The notes under the pieces are model-generated. The model made no database searches and was not told the origin of the DNA. It saw nothing but the letters and a program-made list of their open reading frames with translations. From Alitta virens (lineage: Eukaryota > Annelida > Polychaeta > Phyllodocida > Nereididae), in assembly GCA_932294295.1 (NCBI GenBank), contig OW028576.1, forward strand, positions 28,899,227-28,963,226: a stretch of DNA of 64,000 nt. The letters run 5' to 3'. The position numbers were made by a program, and so were the translations under genes. How positions within the stretch are numbered: position 1 is the stretch's first letter; every line of letters starts with the position of its first letter. Below, piece by piece: positions 12,960 to 25,376 of this stretch.

Positions 12960-13208
12960 CTGAAGGTTTAAAGCTCAAACTAAGACAGAGAACACCCTGT
13001 TGTTATGATATGGTTAGCCATGTACAGTTGCTGGCCTGGGCACCCTTTGTCGATCGCATGAGACTTTAAATTGGAGGTTCCTTGTACTCGGTGTCTATGC
13101 TAAGGCAAGTAAAATATCCCACCATGGGGAAAGTTAGGAAGCCTTATTATCTATATCTACCTCTGCATGGTAGCTGGTCATGTTAGCTGGCTATGTTTCA
13201 GACCAATA
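12960..13208. mobile_element. SINE-like dispersed repeat, copy 1
   Basis: Shares several blocks in order with 35833-36180: TTGGAGGT.CCTTG, GGTGTCTATGC, GGCAAGTAAAATA, CCATGGGG, CTGGTCAT.T.AGCT and TTCAGACC. It lies in the short divergent interval between the two receptor genes. Confidence 0.6.
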
Positions 13209-13471
13209 ATTTTTAGAAATTAAGATATAACAGATACAAAAGACCACAAACTGACCATAAAGACAACCTAGAGTTCAGTATTTCTAATATTTGTGAGCAC
13301 TTTCCAAAAGTGAACAAACAATTGCATTGATTAGATAACACCAAATGGAGCTTGTTTTACATGTTGCCATTAAAAACGTTTCCTCATCCTTGAAATTTCC
13401 AACTTTAGTTTCCACATACATGTTCAATCCAGTGTTGAGCTCAGGATTGTTGACAGGAAGAAGAATTCAAG

Positions 13472-16400
13472 ATGCGTTTGTTTTCTTGGGAGTGTGTATT
13501 TTGCATTTTGCTCATTGGTAAGTGCTATAGAATAGAATTCTTCTACTCTTGTACTGAACAGGCCAGCATCTAGAGTGCAGGTCACACAATAGTTAGGTGT
13601 GTTTGATACTCTATGTTAATCAACTTATATCAGGTTAGCCCATGGAATCTTGTTAAAAACATGGACCAGTAGTAGGTCAATAAACAAAAAATATAACGCT
13701 GCTTTAGCCTATGCCCTGAAAACAGATTGGTCATGATCCTATATTGGCAGATAGATGTATGCCAATCTGATGTGTTGAAATGAATCTATAGTAGTCAATT
13801 TCACATTGATTGGAATGACACAAGAAAAATTACTTCTATTTTCACTCTTGGGTGTGTGTGACCCTCACTTTTTCCCAACTCAGGACGTCACTGGATTTTG
13901 TAGGGGAGTTCAGTTTTATTAGTCACTTCAATTATTTAACAGTAACCAACGTGATTGGCAGTTCTATAACGAATCAATTTCAACTAGTATGTTGGTATGA
14001 ACTGGAAAAGGACACCTACGAAAATGAAACAATATTCATTACAGGGAAGTTTTAAAAGGAATCAAATTTGCCCAGAGCTGACCCAAGACCCATCACTGTT
14101 AACCTAATTATTGTGAAGTGTTACAGCCCAAAAGTTATTTTACTGTTGACCTTTATCTGTGAATTGTCCATGATTTTATAATTTTTTTATAATTACAGTT
14201 CAGAAATTTCCTAAAATTAGGCACGTGAATAATATAATGAACTAAAATATAATAATTCAAAAAGGTCATTGAGTTTGAAGTCTGAATTTCATGAAAAATT
14301 TCCTATAATATATAAAGGGAGACAATATCCACTGGAAGGCTGACTTCCTTATTTTAACGGCAGTTGCAATATTATATACAAACAAATTTGGTTAAATGGA
14401 GGGAAGCAGACCTTTAGCAAAGCATATTTTTCTGAGATTGTGTACATGAAAGAAAATATGCCATTATTTCAAATATATAATGACACATTTATGAGCCATT
14501 TCAAATTTTATGTAATTAGTACAGATCACACATAATTGGTCAGGAGGATTCCATTAAGTTTTAAGCTGTCCAATATACACTGAAGTCATCCAACATAAAA
14601 TGCGGCTAACCAACATTCACTGCAGCTATTCAGCATACACTGCACAGCCATCCAATATTCACTGCAGCCTTCTAATATACACTTTTGTCATCCAATATAC
14701 ACTTCAGTCATCCAATATACACTTCAGTCATCCAATATACACTGCATTCATCCAACATACACTGCAGCCATCTGACATACACTCATTCTAATTTGGCGCA
14801 TAGCAGCTGAGTAGAAAATATAATCAATGTTGTTGTTTGAATAACTCTTGTTTATATTTTCTACAATTTAGAAATAATGTTTAAATTTTTTTTTTTTAAT
14901 GTATTAATCATCATTGATTTTTCCCCCATAATTTTATCACTTTCTTTTTAATATTTACTATAATATTTTTCTATGATCAAGTCACAATTCTCAATGAATA
15001 GTGCACCGGGGGCACCAGTACTTGCTAAGCAATGTCATGTGACGCAGTTTCACCCAATCACAGCTCAAGAAACATTGCAGAAGTATAATAAAAATGAATA
15101 GGGAATACAACGAACATCCTGTGTCACTTGTAATACCACATTTCTGATATCTCATACATCATTGATGACATTTCACAGCTGATAATTATATCTGGTTATC
15201 TAATGGTCTACATTGTATTTGATTGCAGTTTTAGAACTTAGCATCTGCACATGTAAATTATCTGTTAATGATTATTTGACTAGCACTTCATGAATACATA
15301 AATACTACCTCTATAACTTCATGAATACATAAATACTACCTCTATAACTGTTGGTATCTTTGACATGTCATACTGGACAAAAATATATAATGGTCATATT
15401 AAGGTCTTGTGAGCTGTTTCGTTTTATTTGACTAAGTTGCGAGACTAGACTTTGTAGTTTCTCACGCATAACTGTTTAATTCTAGGACATGCAGCAAGAG
15501 GCAATGACATCATATCCTGTGACCCTGCCATAAGAATACGCTGCACTCATTACAAGATAGTTATTGTTAATGTGAACATCACATCAAGGCTTGCTTCAAA
15601 GTTCTTAGAGCAGTGCAATGCTCAAGGGGAATGCTTTGTGAGCAATGCACGAGAAGAATGCGTGCATATTAACTACAGATGCAAGAAGGGTATGGCATGT
15701 ATAACATATTATCTAATAGTTTTTCTTTCACAATTATGTGTACTTTGCAATGTTTACTATTTGAGCCCAACTGAGTTTTGATATTTTAATATTGGTATTT
15801 TATATGTTAAAGGCCCCTTCACACTTAGCCGGATTAGACAGCGGAGTGTCCCGGAGTAAAATTTCTTTCACTCCGGGGGGTTCCGGGATCAAAGAGCTGA
15901 AAATATCAACAACAAATAAATGTTTGGCGGTGTGTACACGAGGGCAATCTGGTGGCAACAAGGAGCAACACGGAGTTAACACAACTGTCCCGTGAGAGTG
16001 CGGAGTGAACCGGATTTTCACGGTGCCTTTGCGGATATAACCGGTCTTTACACCGTGTTCATTTTTGTGGAACCGTGTTGGTCCTTGTACTCTCTGGCAT
16101 TAATGGCAGCAAAATATTCATGCCCGGTTGACGCCGGAAGTAGCCAGAGGTATGCCGGAGTCAACACGGAGATTCCCGGAGATCGGCGGAGTCTACTGGG
16201 TATCAACACGGATCAACATGGATCAACACGAATTAAATACTCCGGGACCTCCGGCATGAAAAATTTAACATGTTTAATTTTTTTCCCCGGAGTCCCAAGG
16301 GGTCCAGGATCGCCCCGGACAATGACAGTCAATGCCGGAAATAAACACGAGGTCTACACGCTATTACCGGAGTTTGCCGGAGCTATACTCCGGGACACTC

Positions 16401-19400
16401 CGTCGTCTAATCCGGCTAAGTGTGAAGGGGCCTTTAGTAAAGTTGTTATGTTCTACCTCATCAATGAAAATGATGTGAATCTAGGAAACAGACCTAAATA
16501 ATCAGTGCAAATATATATGTCTGTGTTCCAGTTACAGAGTTTCAGCAAATTGAGATCACAGAATTATCTGAAGTCCGACTGAGCACGAAGTCATCCTGGT
16601 TCAGTTTGATGAGCAAGGGTTATCGTAAAGGGAAATATAAAGTTGTGCAAGATATTTCTTGTAGTTTGAGACCTGAAGGGAAACATGCATCGAGTAAAAT
16701 GACAATGCAGGTTACAGTAAATGAATTTGCACCATTTGCAAATTCTCCAGATTTTTGTCTTTATGTAAATAATGATCAGTTCTCATCAGTCTGCTCCGGC
16801 TCACACAAAATCCACACCTACTACGAACCAATAGAGAGCACCAATGGATGGAGAATCAAGATGAAATTGACCAGACCAACAACAATTTTGCCACAAATCA
16901 GATTCTGGATTGACATACTTCGTAAGTGTTTAAATTGTATTGCATTACATATGTTACTGTGAGCTAACCTGAATTTGTTAATTTATAATATTAATGTTCA
17001 GTTGGAAAGTTTTCAAAGCTTTCAAAATGGCATTAGGAAGTTCATGAATTATAAAAACGCTCAATCTCTCACTAATACAGTTTCCCCGAATGACAACACC
17101 ATGTACAATATGGAATGCAATTCACAACAAGTGAGATGTAAGTATACTTATTGAACCCAGCTCGCACTTCCCTATGCAAATAACATTCATTCCAGAATAT
17201 ATCACCATTAATAAATGTCCATTATACATATCAAATGATGTTAAATAAGAGGAGTTATCAGATGGAACAATAATAATGCAGCTTTATAATTTCATCGCAT
17301 TAGTCTGGAGCATACTGGCGGATCCAGACCAGAGTCTACGGGAAGGGGGAAGGGGCAAAATCATGACTGTAAGATGTCCCTGTCAGCCATTTTGTAGGCC
17401 TGTGATAGACAATGCTCCCCTCTGGATCCACCAGTGCTGGAGCATAATATATATATAATTATATTTGTACATGTGCAATATAATAAATTTATTTCACCAG
17501 TAGCGCTGAACACCGTAGAGCCATCTCCAGAAGGTGTATATCATAACAATATTATGGCTGTGCATGTCTAGTAGAATCTGCATGTCCCTACTGTAAGTTA
17601 GATGTATCTATAACATAATTATGGATAGAAAGTATGCTGACAAACAGGGCATACTGAGCAGTACAATAAATCATATTATATAACAGAAGCTACCTTTTTC
17701 TACAAGTCAAAATATGATTTATAACTCATTGCAATTATATCTTCACAGCCTATTTGGTTGTGAGGCTGCATGTGGAAAGATATACAAAACTAAATAAAGT
17801 ATGACAGTAAGGTTTTTGTACACTTTTCCCTACTTTTCGAAATTAGAGTAAAGGGAGAGAGTAAGTACAAAGTTGTGAAGGTAAAATAAGTAGCTGATGT
17901 TTTGTTACTCAAGATTAGTTTCATCTTAGTAACCTAGGCTATGAAACAAGAATTCACACTTGAAGGGATATGTGGTGACACAATATTATGAAAAAAAAAG
18001 TATTCATGTATGTGCATTAATAAAACGTTTCAGTTACAGTAATGGATGTGAAAGTCACTGAGGTTTCAAGTCCACAAACAATCAGAACAGGGCAGACCAA
18101 GGAAAGTATTTCAGGTATCGATACAGACACATGAATATGCATTGACAGATAACAATATAACATAAACATACATTAGCTTTTCATAGCATTAAGCCTAAGC
18201 GTATAAGGTTAAAGGGTGGATATCACATAGCCGTAAAGTGATGGTATTTCCGTGGTTGGAAGGTAGACCCGAAGTTGACGTATTGGCCGAGGATCCTAAA
18301 AAAAAGGCGTGGTTACTAGTTGAGGCATTGACGTATGGCTATGTATGCGTCCACTGCACACGGAAAGAGAGACGGAAGTATGATGTATATGATGTATGTT
18401 CTGCCGACTATGTCGTACACTATGTATGATCCACATTATGAAACGTATAATCCGACATATGGAAAAGAAAAGACACAAAATAAAAAAAATAGCCAAAAAT
18501 GATGGCCGCAACAAAGTACAATACGTGGTTATCGCTGTTTTGATCGTCGTAATCGTAGACTCTTCCATCATCTTCCACAGATATTGATTTTTTCATACTT
18601 CACTTACTTTGTTTCCATAGAAACTAATGGAAGCTCTGAAAACTGACAGAAGGCGACATAAGACTCACGTATGCACTGGCGTATGCCACGTATGATCTGC
18701 CGACTGTGGCGTATGCTCCAAGTATTAATTGCGTAATAATCTCTGCGGCCCAATATGGCTCTGTTTCACAGAAATTTCATGCATGTTTAAAAATTTGGTC
18801 GCTACAGTCGGAATTTGATGGAACAGCCACATCAGCAAGGGAAGGTGAAGAAAACCCATGTAATCCCACGTAAACCCACGGAACACTTTTCGTTGCCGCT
18901 ATGGCACTTTACGTCGACTATTCCGGCTCTGTGAGATTTCCGCTTAAATTAGCAAAATGTGGCATATTTAGCAAAGTGCCCTGAGCTTATTCAGCGCGAT
19001 TTGTAAAGCTATTATCAACGTTATGCCGGGTATATGCTTTCACCATATATCATTCATTAATATCTACTACTGAACTAAAGTAAACATATGGATATTTTGT
19101 TTCAGTTCCAGTAATAATCGCAGCTGTACTAGGAACACTGCTGTTGTTTGCTATCACAGCTCTTGCCATATGCAGCAACAAACTATGCCGGTAGAGTTAC
19201 AAGCTTCTTTTCTTGAAGTATATCCCTTTATAAACATAAGTGCAGGATAAACACTTGGTAAATATAAATTAAAACCCTGCCACTTAAATTTCTTACAGAT
19301 CTTGGAAATGCACTAAAATGCCAAGTGATGACAGTCAAGAAACCAGTTCGGAGCAGGGCCATGACGACCCTTATGTAGACCTGGATGGAATTTTTCACAG

Positions 19401-21514
19401 ACAAGATGAACAAAGGTAAATAAAAGTTTTACATAACTATATTTCAATAGTTTTTTGTGCACACAACTTCATGAACATTTTGCACATTGCTTACAGAATT
19501 AGAAGAAATAAAGATAAAAGGGCTTAATGGTGAATTTATATTGACCAGATCAGTATATAATTATCTCCTTGGTCTTGTCCATTTCACTTCAAAATAATAT
19601 TGGAATATTGTGTGCAAAAGAAACCATGAAAAATTTTGGCCTAAATATATCTTCAGATTATTTACCTAGATGATATCATGGTCTGAGAAATTCAATGTCA
19701 CATTTTCCAGAGCACAGGACAGCATGCTAAGCATTCCATCTGTACTTCTGGCAGACCAAGCATCACCTAGTTTGATGGGGTCACGTATTCAAGAAAGAGC
19801 CTTACCATCCCCACCTAGGTGAAGTGCAATTACTATAACCACCTATTATGCCAACCTCTGATAAGGCAACTGAAAATTATGCTTCCATCTTGTTCTGCCT
19901 TTTATCTTTAATCTCTTGTTTGATTATTTTAACATCCTGGTATGATTGTCCGCTGATGTTGATCAGCTTCGCATTTCATATCTCCATGATATCTAATGCG
20001 CGCTTCTAAATTTTTCCACATCATGATAATTTCTAGATGAGGCTATCATTTAATGTTGATGTCATGTCATTTGTAGCACTCCCATGTAGCACCAGAATTT
20101 AACGCCTACATTATTTTGGCTTTATTTTGCTATGATCGCACTGCACTTTTGATAGTTGAGTTGGACAGCTGACAACTACACAGGCGAGACAGCTTTATCT
20201 ATAATTATGGGATCATATCTCTACTTCCTCAAAACTTAATAAAATGCACTCTGATGTATTTGTAACAGCTTAAAGGTGAGATTCCTTTTATATTTAATAG
20301 GGAAATCAAAACTCGTCATGTTCAAACAGCAAAGCCACATATCCTACAGGATGCAGACAATGGACCTGAAGAGTCTGTGGATAATGCATATCTGTCTTCC
20401 GGGTAAATATCTTTTTTTTTCTCTAAAATATCAGTATAATATTTTCGGAGCTTAGATGGTCAAAGGCAATGTGAAAAATATCATCAAGATGAAAACATTA
20501 AATATAACAGGATATCAACTAATCTCTGCCAATTTACAGAACAGGGTCTGGAGACATTGGAACAGCTGGAGCAAATCGTCTTCAAGAAGGTGAAATTTGC
20601 CCTTACTCCATGGATCAGAACTACCAAGAGGATGAAAACCAAGATCTGGATGATATTAGTAGCATTGACGATATCAAAAATGAATACCTCGGTCTCAGCC
20701 AAGAAACATTGAATGATAGTGATGATACGTCAAGAAGCTCGTCTGGTACTCTATACACATTACTTTGTGGCAAAGCAAGGTCAGTTAACATATATTTGTC
20801 TGGTTTTATTTATTATTTTATAACCTAATGAAGTGTGCAATTAGATGTAATTCTGAAGGTCAATTTTTGGTTTGTTGAATGTGCGTTTACTACAAAGGAA
20901 TAAAACTGATCCTGTATCAATTCATTCTTTGTAATTTTGTTTGCAGAAGCCTGGCCGTGAATCTAGAAAACACAAATCCCGATAAAGTTTCTGACAGTAC
21001 AAGGAAAACCGTTGATGACAATGACATTGCTTTGCTTCCTGGTGACATCAGTTTTGTGAAGAAGAATGCAGATGATCAAGTAGATGACAAAGATGAAAAT
21101 GGTTACTTAGTGCTGTTGGCTGGTAAAGTCCAACCGAAGCAAGAAGCTGGTGGTAAAAATGTTGAAGAAATGAAAGCTGGAAAAGTATTGTCCGTTTCTG
21201 GTGACAAAGATGAGCATGGCTACCTGGTACTGCTGCCTGGTGAAATTAGTACAAGTCATAGCAAAGCAGAAGGTCAAACAAAGCCGGATGACAGAGAAGA
21301 TATGAAGGAAAGTGCTTCAACAAAAGACACAGATAAACATGGCTACCTAGTTCTACTTCCAAATTATGTCCCAACTGAACAGGAAAATATCAATGTAGTT
21401 GATGATTATGAAGAAATGAGATCAAAGTCCAGATCTGCTTTGAAGCACAAGAGAGCTGCTCATGTAGGAACTATGTTAAATATTCCAAGGCCTTGCAAAT
21501 GTTTTACTATATAG
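13472..21514 (+). CDS. SUEL-lectin/CUB-like transmembrane receptor with Y-x-x-L tail (receptor A)
   Basis: Twelve exons join in frame to 676 aa: 13472-13517, 15486-15689, 16532-16921, 17081-17137, 17501-17533, 18034-18114, 19106-19190, 19299-19415, 19711-19818, 20301-20402, 20540-20779, 20947-21514. Seen: an N-terminal hydrophobic leader (MRLFSWECVFCILLIG); a Cys-rich domain (about 20-83; ISCD, LEQCNAQGEC, INYRC) like SUEL/galactose-binding lectin domains; a CUB-like domain (about 84-213, ending IRFWI); a short stalk; a membrane segment (about 271-292, VIIAAVLGTLLLFAITALAI); and an acidic tail of about 380 aa. Tail tyrosine motifs are YVDL, YLGL, YTLL and three YLVL. Ligand binding outside and phosphotyrosine signalling inside are inferred. 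The CUB call is tentative, and the small exons at 17081 and 17501 rest on phase and on the paralogue. Confidence 0.75.
14560..14870. repeat. Dispersed repeat with about 20-bp minisatellite, copy 1
   Basis: Units like TCATCCAATATACACTTCAG repeat 8-10 times and are followed by a conserved tail (CTCATTCTAATTTGG, then ATATAATCAATGTTGTTGTT). The same minisatellite plus tail recurs at 63777-64000. Lies in intron 1 of receptor A. Confidence 0.8.
15286..15347. repeat. 31-bp direct duplication
   Basis: Two adjacent identical 31-bp units beginning ACTTCATGAATACATAAATA, in intron 1 of receptor A. Confidence 0.9.
15810..16434 (+). mobile_element. 625-bp MITE with TA target duplication
   Basis: Ends are AAGGCCCCTTCACAC and its reverse complement, with inverted similarity running further inward (TTAGCCGGATTAGAC). 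TA flanks both sides, which fits a Tc1/mariner-type non-autonomous element. Much more GC- and CpG-rich than its surroundings and without a transposase. Inserted in intron 2 of receptor A; a diverged relative sits in an Ig-receptor intron at 10.5 kb. Confidence 0.8.
18213..18943. mobile_element. 731-bp MITE with TTAA target duplication
   Basis: TTAA at 18209-18212 and 18944-18947 brackets imperfect inverted ends (AGGGTGGATATCACATAGCC versus GCGGAAATCTCACAGAGCC). TTAA duplication is typical of piggyBac-like elements. The interior is rich in ACGTATG strings, has no transposase, and differs in base composition from its flanks. Lies in the intron before the membrane exon of receptor A. Confidence 0.7.
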
Positions 21515-21758
21515 AAACTTTGATCCCCAGTAGAGGGCACTGACATCACTGGCCAGCCTGACTAGCCAATCAGAGACGGCTACCTTGCTGCCATCTACAG
21601 GAAACAATTTTTTAGAAAATACTGTCACCTGTAAATATGTGCTGCCCCCTGTGGGCTGTAAATAGCATATCAAATAGTTCTTTTTAGCTAGACTCCTGTA
21701 GATTCCCTCCACTGATTGCTGCTAAACTAATATATTCTAGAACTTTAAAATCATGAAA

Positions 21759-21764
21759 AATAAA
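21759..21764 (+). terminator. Candidate poly(A) signal of receptor A
   Basis: AATAAA about 245 bp past the TAG stop of the last exon. Position and strand fit; no cleavage evidence. Confidence 0.5.
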
Positions 21765-23263
21765 AAACAATCAATGGTCACTCGCAAAATCTATTTAATA
21801 GCAAATTATCAATGGTATGATAATGACATAGGTAATACATATTCCATAATGGAGAACAGTTAGTGTGGGGGTAATATGGAGGAGTTTACTAGCTTCAGAC
21901 AGTACTTCCATAATCGTTGACTGTAAGTAGCAGTTCAGTAGATAACTTGTTGGAATTAGACATGACATTCTATTGAATCATAATACTAGCTGACACGTCG
22001 AATCAAATAAAGTGAAGAACTATTACTGCAGTTGTTGTGCATTCAAGGTATATATACATAGATTTTCAAGGAAACCTTAACCATTTGAGAAAAGATATTT
22101 CGTGTATGATATAACCTTGAGACAAATTAATTGTATAGTTTAGGAGATACAATACTGTATATGCATCAAGTCACCTGGTGTGTGATATAGTTATAAACTT
22201 TTGAAGAAATAAAAAGATGACTTTGAAATTAAAGAATGGAGACAAAGTTACGATACCTGCTCTGATGTCAAAGCCCATGCAAAACAAAATTATTTCTAAT
22301 CAATTTGACACTCAATCTGATCGCAAATTGATCAAAAATAATTTAAGTGTTATCAAAACATGATAATCGCTTTCCGGGAAACTGATCATTTATGAATTAT
22401 ATCTATGAGATTCACTTCAAAATCATTAAGGAATGCCAGGCATGCAGAAAAACACCAGCATTTAACCCACGCATGCTCATGTTAATCAAATATGGTTATC
22501 AATAAATTATACGGAATACTTTACAGACCATGATATATCATTCATGTTTAATGATGTCTCTCGGTGATCTCAGTTTAGCAATTTTGGTTTAAATTGATTA
22601 TTTGGTGATAACATTGTTGTGCTGACAAACTTTGAATTAGTGATAACAAAGAAAGTTTTGATCATGTTATTTGACTAGACTGATTAGTTATTCAGTGCTT
22701 AGTAAGAATGCCATTGATCATATCATGATAACACAATCACCATAGAAAATGGTGCAATGTACACAAATAAATTATTGTATATTGATAATTATAAAATTTT
22801 CATTTCTCCGTTTTAATTTATGCGAGCGAAGCTCACTTCCCGTAGAGAGAGGTCCCAAAAAGAGGCTACACAGTGGTCATGCCGAACCGGAAGTGTCCCA
22901 AAAATTATCAACTTAATAATTGATCCTTTCGTCTGTATAATAGATCTGGACATAAATTTATTGATATTTATTGGTACCTAAAATGAACAGCATAAAACAT
23001 AGGAGTTTAGGGGTGTAAAAAAAGGGGGGGTAAAAGTCAGGTAACATACACACTCCCCTACTAACAAAGCTTTGACTATTTATAGCACCTTTATTTTTTG
23101 TATCAGATCTAATTCCTTAAGATACCCATTATACATCAGAACTCTAATTGATTGATATATACTCTAAAATCGGTTTTACTTAATTTGTTCTGGGCCTTGT
23201 GAAGATTGCCAGTGACATCACTGATTTGTGTGTACATTTAAGCTGTGGTCAGATCACTGATCT
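21765..23263. other. No gene recognised
   Basis: AT-rich and non-coding by eye. A short GC-richer block near 22822-22900 (GCGAGCGAAGCTC) may be an old repeat fragment. Confidence 0.4.
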
Positions 23264-23620
23264 TCACAAGTTTGAAAAAGGCTTGAATGAGGACCATAGG
23301 TCAAAAGTGCCTGGGTTAATTGTACCAAGGTATTTATTAAATCTTAACAGCCCCCCCCCCCCCTCCAACATCAATGGACTCACCCATGTATTGACAATTC
23401 TATTAGCAAAGAAATATTTTCTTAGAACAGTCTGGCTATAAAAGTGAAATAAGTTTTTACCATGACCTCTGTGGTTACTACTATATCTAAAAGAGTTTTG
23501 AATATTCATATTGGTGAGATGAGTAGACATTTTGTGGCAAAGAATCAGGTCAGCCTGTATATTTGGACATTCAAGTGTGTTTAAATTTATAAGAATTTTC
23601 AGAAGAGACAATCTTTCCAT
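23264..23620 (-). pseudogene. Non-LTR retrotransposon fragment (reverse-transcriptase C-terminal end)
   Basis: A 118-residue reading frame includes a string like KYFFANRIVNTW, matching the common C-terminal motif (FFxNRVVNxWN) after the reverse transcriptase of many LINEs. It is followed by a frame break over a C run at 23350-23363. No catalytic motif is present. Isolated remnant. Confidence 0.5.
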
Positions 23621-25376
23621 AGATGTTTAGTTTTCTCAGGATTTAGTTTCAGCTGCCATCTTGTGGCATAAAGTAGGTTCAGATCAGCTTGTACCAATGT
23701 ACATTCATTAAAATTATGGATTGCTTTGAATACAGTTGTATCCTAACAGGTGTCGCATATAATTGTTGTGCAATTACTGCTTTTTGCAACTTATATGAGC
23801 TGTTGTAAAATCTGCATTAAATGTTTTATATTATAATTAATGGAAATGTTGACATTGAGAATACAGCACATGGAAATGTCTTGGAGAAAAGGAAGAAGTG
23901 TCACAATGCTGTATTTTGTTAAGCAAGCCCAACATAGGCCTAATACAGTATATAAACAATTAACTGTTACTGGCTATTTGAATTTCTACTGTTTTATTTG
24001 TTTGGTTGTGTATGATACACAGTTACTTCCAAGCTGGCATCCAAATGGGTGGAAAACATCAAGATCAGTACATAGATGGGGAAAATATTTGCCATTCTGT
24101 ATGGATCCCTGGTTTGGAGGGACTTAAAGCTTACAGTCGAATCAATTAATGAGTGGGTGGGTGGATGGATTAGGGCTTTACGTCCTGTATTTCGGCACCT
24201 GATGGGCTATTTAGGACAGGCAGGGACTATGGCAATGAGACGAAGGATGAAACAGCCATCCAACATAGGCTCAACCGGGAATCAATCAATTAATGGGAAC
24301 AACTAATTTGATGTTATTACTAGTGCCAATCACAATTTCGACAATCACGAGACAAGATATACAAATGTCTCACATTTAGAAATCCCCTGAGATCTATGTG
24401 AAAGGAACACATTGTATCTTTTGATAAGCAATGATAACAACAGCTAAAATGGGTGCACATTTACAGAAATGAATACTTAATATCAAAGTATTTGTAGTCA
24501 GTCACCAGCGGTTCAGTAGCTAATACAAAATTTTGAGAGTAAAATGACATTACCTGCTTGCCAAAGCCCCACATTCATACATAAACCAAAACTGTTTATC
24601 GAGATTATCGAGTATTGATTATGCATAGTTGATTTGTGAGAAAAGATAACTAATTTCTGGAAAAGTATCAATAGATAGGCCAATCAGTGATCGGAAATAG
24701 CCATGCATAACACTTCATTGGGGATCAATCTAAAGCATAAATTTAAAAAAAAAAAAAAAACGGCGGAATGTCAAGCATGAAGGAAACATGCAATGACACA
24801 TCTATGAACTATCTGTAGTGTCTATGAAAATTATTTTGTTATTTAGCTGCTCTTGACTGTCCCAGCAGTTATTACATTTTATATTGTTGAGCTCAAAACT
24901 TCGCACGCAGGAGTCAGTAGGGTGATTCTATTTGACCAATTTAGGCCGGGTTTCAGTATTTTGGCTAATGCTTTCTTTTTCTCTATCAAAATCTTGACAT
25001 GTCTTTATTTTATATCATGCCATCAGTCTTGTCAGGCATCTCTGCTCCACTGGCACAGAAGCAACCCCAAACCCCTTCTTCACTGTTGGCACTGTATTTT
25101 GAGGGATAATTAAGTATCACTACTGCAAACTACATACTTTTGGCCTTGTATGTTTCAGCTAAAGGCAAGATTTCACATGGCATTTCTGCAGAAGTGGCGT
25201 CTTTCTTTTCACTTTGAAAAGTGGCAGATTCTTCTTTCAGACCTTATTATTTATTGTCTATTGAGAGACATTTCTACTCACAAAGCAAGATGCATTTTAC
25301 AGAAATGAAAACATAAATTCATCAAAATGACATACATAGAAATTTGGAATGTCACACTCATCATAACAAGTTTCTA
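23621..25376. other. No gene recognised; SINE-like fragment inside
   Basis: Around 24150-24260 a stretch with TTACGTCCTGTATTTC and GCACCTGATGGGCTATTTAG resembles one at 26240-26300, suggesting a dispersed repeat. A poly(A) run lies near 24745-24760. Otherwise AT-rich and unremarkable. Confidence 0.4.

Noticed and set aside
15792..16501. Open frames of 67 and 169 residues over 15.8-16.5 kb
   Set aside because: They lie inside a GC-rich MITE; the proteins are low-complexity readings of CCGGAGT-like repeats and continue into the inverted end. The real exons of receptor A flank the element.
18238..18587. Frames of 63-91 residues on both strands at 18.2-18.6 kb
   Set aside because: They fall within the TTAA-flanked MITE, have no family features and biased repeat composition.
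20541..20779. Classical ITAM in the acidic exon (YLGL and YTLL)
   Set aside because: The two Y-x-x-L boxes are over 20 residues apart, whereas ITAM needs about 6-8. I describe them as Y-x-x-L motifs only.
22822..22900. Possible LTR or DIRS-type end at GCGAGCGAAGCTC
   Set aside because: A short GC-rich string alone; no paired repeat, primer-binding site or coding region found nearby.
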